From Rubellimicrobium rubrum (GTDB taxonomy: Bacteria > Pseudomonadota > Alphaproteobacteria > Rhodobacterales > Rhodobacteraceae), in contig NZ_VDFU01000020.1 in the NCBI RefSeq assembly GCF_006152115.1, positions 1-64,000 of the forward strand: 64,000 nucleotides of DNA, written 5' to 3'. Both the position numbers and the translations under genes were made by a program. The notes under the pieces were generated by a model. That model did not search any database. It saw nothing but the letters and a program-made list of their open reading frames with translations, and was not told where the DNA came from. Shown piece after piece: positions 56,407 through 64,000 of this stretch. The first letter of the stretch is position 1; the number at the start of each line of letters is the position of its first letter.

Positions 56407-57456
56407 ATGAGCGTACTGACCTTTACCGATCGAGGCATCTACTGCCCCGCTGGCGACTTCTACGTCGATCCATGGCGACCGGTGCCCCGCGCGCTCATCA
56501 CCCATGGCCATTCCGATCACGCTCGCAACGGGATGGGTCATTATCTGTCCACCGATTTGGCGGCCCCGGTGATGCGCCACCGCTTGGGCGACATCGACCT
56601 TGAGGTCGTGGCCTATGCGGAAACACGGCAGATCGGTGGAGCCCGCGTGTCGTTCCATCCGGCGGGGCACGTTCCGGGCTCGGCCCAGATCCGGATCGAG
56701 GTGGGTGGCGAAGTCTGGGTCGTGTCAGGCGACTACAAGGTGGTGGATGACGGCCTGTCCACCCCGTGGGAACCGGTCCGCTGCCATGCCTTCATCAGCG
56801 AGTGCACGTTTGGTCTTCCGGTCTTCCGGTGGACACCGCAGGACGAACTGCGGGAACAGATCAATAGCTGGTGGGCCGGGAACGCCGCAGACGGTCGATT
56901 CAGCCTTCTTGGTGCTTACTCGTTGGGGAAGGCACAACGCGTGATGCACCTACTGGACCCAGCAACCGGCCCGATCCTGACCCACGGGGCCGCGGAGGCC
57001 GTCACTCAGGTCCTGCGCGACCAAGGCCTGCCCCTGCCGCCCACGATCCGTGTCACGCCCGACCTCGACCTCAAGGCGCACGCGGGTGCAATGGTTGTCG
57101 CCACGCCCTCCGCTCTCCATTCCACGTGGGCTCGCAAGTTCGGTCCTGCGTCAACGGCCGTCGCGTCGGGCTGGATGGCCTTGCGGGGGATCCGACGGCG
57201 ACGTGGCACCGACCGCGGCTTCGTCATGTCCGATCATGCCGACTGGCCCGGCCTCAATCAGGCGATCCGCGAAACCGGCGCGCAACGGATCTTCGTGACC
57301 CATGGCTACACCGCCGCGTTCCGCCGCTGGCTCGAGGAGCAGGGCTATGATGCGGGGATCGTGTCCACCGATTATGCGGGCGAGGAGGTGTTCTCCCAAG
57401 ACGAGGCCCCAAAGGACATCATCGACGAGGACGCCTTGGACGAGGCGGGCGAATGA
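56407..57456 (+). CDS. Ligase-associated DNA exonuclease (metallo-beta-lactamase fold)
   Basis: A 349-residue nuclease of the beta-CASP/MBL superfamily with the metal motif THGHSDHARNG at about residues 32-42, a second His site in FHPAGHVPGSAQI, and VMSDHADWPGL and FVTHGYTAAF towards the C-terminus. These proteins are encoded with ATP-dependent DNA ligases in many bacteria and are thought to process DNA ends before ligation. The start is the ATG at 56407; an upstream TTG in frame overlaps the carD terminator. It overlaps the ligase gene by 4 bp. Confidence 0.88.
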   Translation: MSVLTFTDRGIYCPAGDFYVDPWRPVPRALITHGHSDHARNGMGHYLSTDLAAPVMRHRLGDIDLEVVAYAETRQIGGARVSFHPAGHVPGSAQIRIEVGGEVWVVSGDYKVVDDGLSTPWEPVRCHAFISECTFGLPVFRWTPQDELREQINSWWAGNAADGRFSLLGAYSLGKAQRVMHLLDPATGPILTHGAAEAVTQVLRDQGLPLPPTIRVTPDLDLKAHAGAMVVATPSALHSTWARKFGPASTAVASGWMALRGIRRRRGTDRGFVMSDHADWPGLNQAIRETGAQRIFVTHGYTAAFRRWLEEQGYDAGIVSTDYAGEEVFSQDEAPKDIIDEDALDEAGE

Positions 57457-59042
57457 GGGACTTCGCCGCCCTTTATGCCCGGCTCGACCAGACCACCCGC
57501 ACCAATGCCAAGGTCGCGGCCTTGGCCGACTATTTTCGGACGGCTCCGGATGCCGACAAGCTCTGGACCGTGGCGCTGTTCTCCGGGCGACGTCCGCGCC
57601 GGACGATCACCGCCACGGCGCTGCGTGACTGGGCCGCCGAGAAGGCCGGTTTGCCGCTCTGGCTGTTTGAGGAAAGCCACGGAATCGTCGGTGACCTGAG
57701 CGAGACCATCTCGCTGATCCTGCCGCCTCCGACCCAGGACAGCGACCAGCCGCTCAGCCACTGGATCGCGCGCCTGCGCGAACTGTCCGCCATGCCCGAG
57801 CCGGAGCGCAAGGCCGGCATCCTCGAGGCTTGGGACTCCCTACCCGGACCGGAGCGCTTTCTGTTCACCAAGCTTCTGACGGGAAGCTTTCGTGTGGGCG
57901 TCAGCCAGACCCTGATGACCAAGGCTCTGGCTCAGGCCACGGAGCAGCCCGAGGCCGAGGTCGCCCACCGCCTGATGGGCAACTGGACCCCCGAAACGAC
58001 GACCTGGGAGGGACTGCTCCACTCCGGCGAGGCGCGTGACGACACCGCCCGCCCCTACCCCTTCTATCTTGCGTATCAGCTTGAGGACCCGGCGGACCTA
58101 GGCGACGCGAAGGACTGGTTTGCGGAACGCAAATGGGATGGCATCCGCGGCCAGCTCATCCTGCGCGAAGGCAAGCACCACCTTTGGAGCCGGGGCGAGG
58201 ACCTGATTACCGACCGATTTCCGGAACTGGCCCGTGCCATCGACTGGCTGCCGTTTGGCACCGTGCTGGACGGAGAGATCTTGGCCTGGGACGGCGAGCG
58301 GCCGATGACCTTCAACGCGCTCCAGCCCCGGATCGGGCGCAAGACCGTGCCCAAGTCGCTGCTGGCCACCGCGCCGGTGGTCCTGATGGCCTACGACATT
58401 CTGGAGCAGGACGGGCATGACATCCGCCTCGCGCCCTTCGCCGAGCGGCGTCGGCGTCTTGAAGCGCTCCTCACCGATCTTCCTGTCGAGGCGCCTCTTC
58501 GCCTGTCGCCCCCCGTGCGCTTCGACACGGTCGATGACTTGCGGGACGAGCGGCTGCGGGCTCGCGAGGAGGGCGCCGAGGGGCTGATGCTCAAGCGCTT
58601 GGCCTCGCCCTATGGGAACGGCCGCAAGAAGGGCGACTGGTGGAAGTGGAAGGTGGACCCGCTGATCATCGACGCGGTGATGATCTATGCGCAATCTGGC
58701 AGCGGGCGCCGGGCGAACCTGTTCACCGACTTCACGTTTGCAGTGAAGAACGGCAATGAGCTCGTGCCCTTCACCAAGGCCTATTCCGGCCTGACCGATG
58801 CCGAGTTCCGCCAGATCACGGCCTGGGTGAACAAGCACACGGTGCAGAAGTTCGGCCCCGTCCGGCAGGTTGAACCCGCCCAGGTCTTCGAGATCGGCTT
58901 TGAAGGGATACAGGCAAGTCCCCGCCACAAGTCCGGCGTAGCGCTGCGCTTTCCCCGGATGCTCCGCTGGCGCAAGGACAAGCCGGTGAACGAGATCAAT
59001 ACGCTCGACGACCTCAAGGAACTTCTCGCCGCTCACGGCTGA
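57453..59042 (+). CDS. ATP-dependent DNA ligase
   Basis: A 529-residue ligase. An N-terminal DNA-binding domain (residues 1-190) precedes the nucleotidyltransferase domain with the AMP-accepting Lys in AERKWDGIRGQL (about Lys227), VLDGEILAWDG, EGLMLKRLASPYGNGRKKG and WWKWKVDP; an OB-fold follows. It seals nicks using ATP and is separate from the NAD-dependent LigA. Overlap with the exonuclease supports a joint repair function. The Lhr-like helicase and PdeM phosphatase that often complete this set are not in the window. Confidence 0.92.
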   Translation: MRDFAALYARLDQTTRTNAKVAALADYFRTAPDADKLWTVALFSGRRPRRTITATALRDWAAEKAGLPLWLFEESHGIVGDLSETISLILPPPTQDSDQPLSHWIARLRELSAMPEPERKAGILEAWDSLPGPERFLFTKLLTGSFRVGVSQTLMTKALAQATEQPEAEVAHRLMGNWTPETTTWEGLLHSGEARDDTARPYPFYLAYQLEDPADLGDAKDWFAERKWDGIRGQLILREGKHHLWSRGEDLITDRFPELARAIDWLPFGTVLDGEILAWDGERPMTFNALQPRIGRKTVPKSLLATAPVVLMAYDILEQDGHDIRLAPFAERRRRLEALLTDLPVEAPLRLSPPVRFDTVDDLRDERLRAREEGAEGLMLKRLASPYGNGRKKGDWWKWKVDPLIIDAVMIYAQSGSGRRANLFTDFTFAVKNGNELVPFTKAYSGLTDAEFRQITAWVNKHTVQKFGPVRQVEPAQVFEIGFEGIQASPRHKSGVALRFPRMLRWRKDKPVNEINTLDDLKELLAAHG

Positions 59043-59113
59043 GTGGGCGCGCACTTCCCACCCGGTGGAGGGGCGACTATCTAGCCCCTAGACCAGTCTG
59101 GAAGGGACATCCC

Positions 59114-60934
59114 ATGCCTACCCCCGTTTACGACGCCGACAGCGGCACCCGCGCGGGCCATAACGAGTTGGGACGGCTTCCCGAATGGAACCTGACGGAT
59201 CTCTACGAGTCACCTGACGCGCCCGAGATCAAGCGCGACATGGATTGGCTGGAGACGGCCTGCACGGATTTCGCACGGGACTACCAGGGCCAGCTAGCGA
59301 CACTGGACGCCCATGGGCTGCTTGACGCCGTGCTCCGCTACGAGCGGATCGAGCAGATCGCGGGTCGGATCATGTCCTATGCGGGCCTGCGCTACTACCA
59401 GATCACCACGGACGGCGAGCGGGCCAAGTTCATGTCCGACTGCCAGGACCGCATCACCACCTATACCACTTCGCTGGTCTTCTGGGGGCTGGAGTTCAAC
59501 CGCCTTGAGGATGACCACCTGAACAGCCTTCTGGGCCAGAGCCAGGATCTGCACCGCTACAAGCCAGTCTTCGATCGGATGCGGGCGATGAAGCCCTACC
59601 AGCTGTCGGACGAGCTGGAGAAGTTCCTCCACGATCAGTCCTCGGTCGGTGCCTCGGCCTGGAACAAGCTGTTTGACGAGACCATCGCCGGCCTCGAGTT
59701 CGAGGTGAATGGCGAGACTCTGAGCATCGAGGGGACGCTGAACCTCCTGACCGAACAGGACCGCAGCCAGCGTGAGGCGGCGTTCCACGGCCTCGCCACG
59801 GTCTTTGGCGCGAACACCCGGACCTTTGCTCGCATCCACAATACGCTTGCCAAGGAGAAGGAGATCGAGGACCGCTGGCGTGGGCTGCCCACGCCCCAGA
59901 CCGGCCGGCACCTCGCCAATCATGTCGAGCCCGAAGTGGTGGAAGCGTTGCGCAACGCCGTGGTGGCCGCCTATCCCCGGCTGTCACACCGTTACTACCG
60001 GCTCAAAGCCAAGTGGCTCGGCCTCGATCGACTGGAGGTTTGGGATCGCAACGCACCCCTCCCCACCAAGGATGACCGTCTTGTCACCTGGGACGAGGCC
60101 GAACGCACGGTGACCGAAGCCTATGCCGCCTTCGACCCCCGCATGGCCGACCTCGCCGGACCATTTTTCGCCAAGGGCTGGATCGATGCGGCCGTGAAGC
60201 CCGGCAAGGCACCCGGCGCGTTCGCGCATCCCACGGTGACCGACGCGCACCCCTATGTGATGCTGAACTACCTTGGCAAGCCACGCGACGTCATGACCCT
60301 GGCGCATGAACTGGGCCATGGCGTTCACCAAGTCTTGGCGGCCGGTCAAGGCGAGCTGCTGTGCTCCACGCCGCTGACGCTGGCCGAGACCGCATCGGTT
60401 TTCGGGGAAATGCTGACCTTCCGCAAGCTTCTCGCAGAAGCCCCGGACCCCAAGGCCCGCAAGGCGCTCCTCGCTGGCAAGGTCGAGGACATGATCAACA
60501 CGGTCGTGCGCCAGATCGCCTTTTACGACTTCGAATCCAAGCTTCACGAAGCCCGGCGGCATGGGGAGCTGACACCCGACGACATCAATGCCCTATGGAT
60601 GTCGATCCAGGCGCAGTCTCTGGGCGACGCCTTCGACTTTGCGCCGGGCTACGAGACCTTCTGGGCCTATATCCCCCACTTCATCCATTCGCCCTTCTAC
60701 GTCTACGCCTACGCCTTCGGCGATGGCCTCGTGAACGCGCTTTATGCAGTTTACGAGGAGGGGGATCCGACCTTCCGCGACAAGTACTTCGACATGCTGA
60801 AGGCCGGCGGCTCCAAGCACCACAAGGACCTGCTCGCCCCCTTTGGCCTCGACGCGAGCGATCCAAAGTTCTGGGACAAGGGCCTGTCGATGATCGAAGG
60901 CTTCATCGATGAACTGGAAGCGATGGAGGCCTGA
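59114..60934 (+). CDS. pepF: Oligoendopeptidase F (M3 family)
   Basis: A 606-residue cytosolic zinc metallopeptidase with the HExxH motif in LAHELGHGVHQVL (His about 398 and 402) and the third ligand Glu in AETASVFGEMLTF near residue 425. Late motifs include FIHSPFYVYAYAFGDGLV. It cleaves short peptides. Its length is normal for the PepF/M3B group. It is preceded by a 71-bp gap with an AAGGGA ribosome site. Confidence 0.92.
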   Translation: MPTPVYDADSGTRAGHNELGRLPEWNLTDLYESPDAPEIKRDMDWLETACTDFARDYQGQLATLDAHGLLDAVLRYERIEQIAGRIMSYAGLRYYQITTDGERAKFMSDCQDRITTYTTSLVFWGLEFNRLEDDHLNSLLGQSQDLHRYKPVFDRMRAMKPYQLSDELEKFLHDQSSVGASAWNKLFDETIAGLEFEVNGETLSIEGTLNLLTEQDRSQREAAFHGLATVFGANTRTFARIHNTLAKEKEIEDRWRGLPTPQTGRHLANHVEPEVVEALRNAVVAAYPRLSHRYYRLKAKWLGLDRLEVWDRNAPLPTKDDRLVTWDEAERTVTEAYAAFDPRMADLAGPFFAKGWIDAAVKPGKAPGAFAHPTVTDAHPYVMLNYLGKPRDVMTLAHELGHGVHQVLAAGQGELLCSTPLTLAETASVFGEMLTFRKLLAEAPDPKARKALLAGKVEDMINTVVRQIAFYDFESKLHEARRHGELTPDDINALWMSIQAQSLGDAFDFAPGYETFWAYIPHFIHSPFYVYAYAFGDGLVNALYAVYEEGDPTFRDKYFDMLKAGGSKHHKDLLAPFGLDASDPKFWDKGLSMIEGFIDELEAMEA

Positions 60935-60940
60935 ACGATC

Positions 60941-61264
60941 CTAATCGAACGGCCGCCACGGCCAGGGTTTTTCCTCCGTGTCGGCCGTAACGTAGCGGGC
61001 GGCCCGGTCGCACCACCGGCCGAGCGATCGACCAAGTTCGGCGATCCGAGGGTTGGGCTGCCGGCGGCTCACCAGCAGCAAGACGAACTGCAGCACCATC
61101 AGCACGCTCAAGACCGTTTGCAGCAGGCTGAATAGGACCGCGATCAGGATCGTGTACAGCAGCTGATAGCCCAGCCCCTCGGACAAGGGCTGCTGGCCGG
61201 GCTCTCGGGCCCGGTTCTCGGGGCTTTCGACAGAGCGTGTGGAAGACAGATCCGCGTCGGACAT
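60941..61264 (-). CDS. DUF4389-like membrane protein
   Basis: A 107-residue protein with one long hydrophobic stretch (LYTILIAVLFSLLQTVLSVLM and on), enough for one or two membrane passes, then RRQPNPRIAELGRSLGRWCD and a short C-terminal tail EEKPWPWRPFD. This matches the DUF4389 family, whose function is unknown. The start MSDADLSSTRSV is used, with a good ribosome site (AGGAGG) upstream. It is convergent with pepF (6-bp gap). Confidence 0.8.
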   Translation of the reverse strand: MSDADLSSTRSVESPENRAREPGQQPLSEGLGYQLLYTILIAVLFSLLQTVLSVLMVLQFVLLLVSRRQPNPRIAELGRSLGRWCDRAARYVTADTEEKPWPWRPFD

Positions 61265-61352
61265 GGCAGGCCTCCTATCCAGGACGATCCTGACATGACA
61301 CGCTCCGAGGGCTGGTGCCTTGATCTGCCTCAAGCCCAGGGCGACCTTTCGT

Positions 61353-62051
61353 TCAGGCCAGCATTTCCAAGATCACCTTGGTCGAGGATTCCTCGAAGTC
61401 CGGCTCATCGCGGGCGATGGCGGGGGTCGCACCGACCCAGGTGCCATTTACCGCACAATCAAGCAGCAAAGCTGCCAGATCGCCGATCCGGGTCCTGATC
61501 AACTCGGAAGGAATGACATCCGGACCGATCCACGGGTCTGGGCTTGGCTCACCTTTCATGAGCCAGCCGGGCCGCACGGCCGTCCAGTCGAGCCCCGAAA
61601 CCCGCAGGACGGCCTCCATACCCTTCATCTGATCGAGCACGCGAGTGAGCGATGGGATCACAGCCGTCCGAAAGAGCAACGGCCCCCGGTCCCGCGCCAC
61701 GACGAAGCTCGCCGAGATCACCACGATGCGGCGCACCTGCTCGGCCTGCATGGCCTGAACGATCCGCGCCGTTCCATCGACATAAAGTGGTGGCGGATCG
61801 AGGAGAGACCGGGGGTCATTCGGTACCCCAAGGCACGAAATCACGGCATCGACGCCTCGGATCACAGGGCAAAGGTCGCTTTCAAGGACATTGGCCGGGA
61901 CAGCCTCCACATCATCGGGGAGCGCCTCGGGAATCTGGAACTCCCTGTCGGACGCCCTCACATGATGCCCCTGAGCCACCGCCTGCCGGACGACCTCGCG
62001 TCCGGTCGCGCCCTCGGCGCCAAAGACCAGGATCCGTTTCGGCTCGCTCAT
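61353..62051 (-). CDS. NAD(P)-binding epimerase-like oxidoreductase
   Basis: A 232-residue atypical short-chain dehydrogenase (NAD(P)-binding, NmrA/BlvrB-like) with FGAEGATGREVVRQAVAQGH at the N-terminus, then VDAVISCLG and a WTAVRPGWLMKGEP near residue 160. It lacks a clear YxxxK catalytic motif, so a redox-sensor or flavin/biliverdin reductase-like role is possible. It is 61 bp downstream of the Gfo/Idh oxidoreductase on the same strand. The substrate is unknown. Confidence 0.8.
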   Translation of the reverse strand: MSEPKRILVFGAEGATGREVVRQAVAQGHHVRASDREFQIPEALPDDVEAVPANVLESDLCPVIRGVDAVISCLGVPNDPRSLLDPPPLYVDGTARIVQAMQAEQVRRIVVISASFVVARDRGPLLFRTAVIPSLTRVLDQMKGMEAVLRVSGLDWTAVRPGWLMKGEPSPDPWIGPDVIPSELIRTRIGDLAALLLDCAVNGTWVGATPAIARDEPDFEESSTKVILEMLA

Positions 62052-62112
62052 CCGCTCACTCCTTTGAAGGGAGGGGAACGGCGGCCAGACGCCCCGGTTC
62101 CTGGGGCAATTC

Positions 62113-63093
62113 TCAGGCAGCCGCTTTCTCGGCCTCGAGCACCATATCGATCATGACCTGCGTGCCCCTGCTGAACTCCAGCGGGCAAGGGTAAGGTGCG
62201 CCCTGCCGAATGCTGCGCCCGAAGTTCTCGACCTGGAGCACATAGTGGTTCAGCCCTGCGAACCGCTCGACCTGCCTTAGGTTGCCGCCGGTCTCCAGGA
62301 TGATCTGGGCCACGTCGTGCACATTCGCGTTGAACGGCGCGTAGGCGACACGGAGGACACCCTTAGTGCCGTGGAACAACACCTCCTGACGGTTGTGCAG
62401 GCGCATCGAAACCATCCCCGAATAGTCGAAGCCCGGAAACTCGGCCATGACTTGGACATAGACGTCCACGCCATTGTCGCGCTGCACGTTCGCAGAACGG
62501 ATGCGGGCAGGCTCCTGCCCCGTCACGAAGCGCGCCGCTCCGAAGATGTAGACCCCAATGTCGCCCAGCGCCCCGCCCCCGGTCTCGGGCTTGTTGCGGA
62601 TGTTTCCCATGTCGGTGAGGTTGAACGAAAACTCGGCCGACACATGCCGAAGCTCTCCGATTGCGCCCGACTGCACCAGTTGCCGCGCGCGGATCCACTG
62701 AGGATGATGGACGATCATGAAGGCTTCGGCCACCAGCAGCCCCGAACCGTCGCGGGCGGCGATCAGCCGGTCGAACTCGGACGCGTGCATGGTGATCGGC
62801 TTCTCGCAGAGCACATGCTTTCCAGCCTCAATGGCCCTGAGCGACCATTCGACATGGAGGTGATTGGGCAGCGGGATGTACACCGCATCCACGTCGGGGT
62901 CGCTTAAAAGGGCATCATAGCCGGAAAGCACCTTTAGTCCGGGCGCGAAGGCTTGAAACGGCTCGGCCTTTTCAGGGCTGGACGTCGCCAGGGCGTAGAA
63001 AGCCGCCCCCTCAGCCGCATGAATCGCGCGCGCCATATGTTCGCGCGCGAAGTTGGCGGCGCCCAGAACGCCCCAACGGACCGGTTTCTGCAT
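62113..63093 (-). CDS. Gfo/Idh/MocA-family oxidoreductase
   Basis: A 326-residue NAD(P)-dependent oxidoreductase with GVLGAANFAREHMARAIHAA near residue 8, YIPLPNHLHVEWSLRAIEAG near residue 70, the catalytic-Lys motif HVLCEKPITMHASE near residue 93 and GGGALGDIGVYIFGAARFVTG near residue 172. The last is typical of the glucose-fructose oxidoreductase or dihydrodiol dehydrogenase branch rather than IolG. The substrate is unknown. It lies downstream of rpoH on the same strand. Confidence 0.87.
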   Translation of the reverse strand: MQKPVRWGVLGAANFAREHMARAIHAAEGAAFYALATSSPEKAEPFQAFAPGLKVLSGYDALLSDPDVDAVYIPLPNHLHVEWSLRAIEAGKHVLCEKPITMHASEFDRLIAARDGSGLLVAEAFMIVHHPQWIRARQLVQSGAIGELRHVSAEFSFNLTDMGNIRNKPETGGGALGDIGVYIFGAARFVTGQEPARIRSANVQRDNGVDVYVQVMAEFPGFDYSGMVSMRLHNRQEVLFHGTKGVLRVAYAPFNANVHDVAQIILETGGNLRQVERFAGLNHYVLQVENFGRSIRQGAPYPCPLEFSRGTQVMIDMVLEAEKAAA

Positions 63094-63156
63094 GGATCGA
63101 GTCCCCCTTGGATCTGCGCCGCGACGCTAGCAGGCCGGGTCGCAGGCGCAATCCGG

Positions 63157-64000
63157 TCAGGCGGTTTCCAGCATGCCCCGTTCGCGCGCGAGGTCGGTCA
63201 TACGCTTCTGCAGCTTCTCGAAGGCGCGAACCTCGATCTGTCGGATCCGCTCCCGCGATACGCCGTAGCGCTCGGACAGTTCCTCGAGCGTCACGACGTT
63301 GTCCTGCAGCCGCCTCTGGATCAGGATGTCCTTCTCGCGGTCGGTGAGCTGATCCATGGCCGCGCTCAGCAACTCGCGCCGCGCCTCGAGTTCGTCACGT
63401 TCCGCGAAAGCGCTGGCCTGATCGGCCTCCTCGTCCTCCAGCCAGTCCTGCCACTGGGCGGTGCTGTCCGAGTCCTGGCCGACCTGTGCGTTAAGGGATG
63501 CGTCGCCCCCCGACAGCCGTCGATTCATGGAGATAACCTCGTCCTCGGTCACACCGAGATCCTCTGCGATCTTCTTGACGTTCTCGGGCCGCAGATCCCC
63601 TTCCTCCAAGGCACCGATGCGGGCCTTGGCCTTTCGTAGATTGAAGAACAGCTTCTTCTGCGCCGACGTGGTGCCGAGTTTCACCAAGCTCCAGGAGCGG
63701 AGGATGTATTCCTGGATGGAGGCACGAATCCACCACATGGCATAGGTGGCCAGCCTGAAGCCCTTTTCGGGATCGAAGCGCTTGACCGCCTGCATCAGGC
63801 CCACATTCGCTTCCGAGATCACCTCGGCCTGCGGCAGACCATAACCGCGGTAGCCCATGGCGATCTTGGCTGCGAGCCGCAGGTGCGAGGTGACCAGTCT
63901 GTGCGCGGCCGACGCGTCCTCATGGTCCACCCAGCGCTTGGCCAGCATGTACTCTTCCTCTGGCTCCAGCATGGGAAACTTACGAATTTCCTGAAGATAA
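63157..64000 (-). CDS. rpoH: RNA polymerase sigma-32 (heat-shock) factor, N-terminus cut by window end
   Basis: 280 residues are visible; the beginning, probably about 17-20 residues, lies beyond 64000. The sequence reads in from the edge as YLQEIRKFPMLEPEEEYML, then region 2 (RLVTSHLRLAAKIAMGYRGY, TYAMWWIRASIQEYIL), the RpoH box AQKKLFFNLRKAK, and region 4 with SERYGVSRERIRQIEVRAFEKL. It directs heat-shock transcription. Alphaproteobacteria often have two RpoH proteins; I cannot say which this is. Confidence 0.93.
   Translation of the reverse strand, partial: YLQEIRKFPMLEPEEEYMLAKRWVDHEDASAAHRLVTSHLRLAAKIAMGYRGYGLPQAEVISEANVGLMQAVKRFDPEKGFRLATYAMWWIRASIQEYILRSWSLVKLGTTSAQKKLFFNLRKAKARIGALEEGDLRPENVKKIAEDLGVTEDEVISMNRRLSGGDASLNAQVGQDSDSTAQWQDWLEDEEADQASAFAERDELEARRELLSAAMDQLTDREKDILIQRRLQDNVVTLEELSERYGVSRERIRQIEVRAFEKLQKRMTDLARERGMLETA

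Noticed and set aside
56335-56407. TTG start giving a 24-residue extension of the exonuclease
   Set aside because: It begins inside the terminator region of carD and the added residues are not similar to the family; the ATG at 56407 fits better.

Overview
The window is a gene-dense, high-GC stretch of an alphaproteobacterial chromosome, most likely from the Rhodobacteraceae (inference). The reasons are an FdxA/CarD pair, RpoH, HflKC-DUF2065-Do protease, tRNA-Tyr beside a TrmH-family methylase, a cobT/cobS pair, a his cluster in the order B-H-A-x-F-E, a METTL20-like methylase and a Suv3-like helicase. I cannot assign a genus from the sequence alone. There is no CRISPR array, integrase or insertion sequence.

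Region 1 (1-9300) is an inositol/sugar block. On the minus strand lie a LacI regulator, a xylose-isomerase-like TIM-barrel protein, a three-gene sugar ABC importer, iolG and the first codons of iolC. Divergent from lacI is a MocD/MocE/PanB-like (rhizopine-type) operon that is visibly broken: four in-frame stop codons and one frameshift fall in three consecutive genes, while the conserved motifs are otherwise still readable. A fumarylacetoacetase-fold enzyme follows.

Region 2 (9300-18600) holds envelope and metal transport. It has a Pqi-type lipid-transport system with two separate PqiA-like proteins, an unusually long PqiB and the lipoprotein PqiC. Next is a four-gene Mn/Zn/Fe ABC importer preceded by two near-identical 17-bp dyads 30 bp apart, then a CPA2 antiporter lacking its regulatory domain.

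Region 3 (18600-25500) is a second sugar import and processing unit: ribokinase, RbsD/FucU mutarotase and a MalK-type ATPase on the minus strand, with a long Tat-exported binding protein and two permeases on the plus strand. A GntR-like palindrome sits between them.

Region 4 (25500-35200) has a pseudo-receiver protein, the histidine genes hisB, H, A, F and E (interrupted by an opposite-strand hydrolase and including one unknown gene), a CoA-binding protein, a TrmH-family rRNA methylase, an RMF-like small protein, tRNA-Tyr, a MetY-type sulfhydrylase with a Shine-Dalgarno hairpin, and a SIMPL-domain protein.

Region 5 (35200-51000) has a 994-residue membrane protein of unknown role, cobT/cobS, a 2Fe-2S ferredoxin, the METTL20-like methylase, Do protease, DUF2065, HflC/HflK, glutathione reductase, RpiA, L-serine ammonia-lyase, a lysophospholipase-like hydrolase and an SCP2-like protein. 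The 399-bp gap at 47993-48391 has no gene but holds strong hairpins.

Region 6 (51000-64000) has a TPR protein, a Suv3-like helicase with a Pro/Met-rich segment and basic tail, an S4 protein, FdxA, a possible small RNA, CarD, a ligase-associated exonuclease with its ATP-dependent DNA ligase, oligoendopeptidase F, a DUF4389-like protein, two oxidoreductases and most of rpoH, which runs off the window end.
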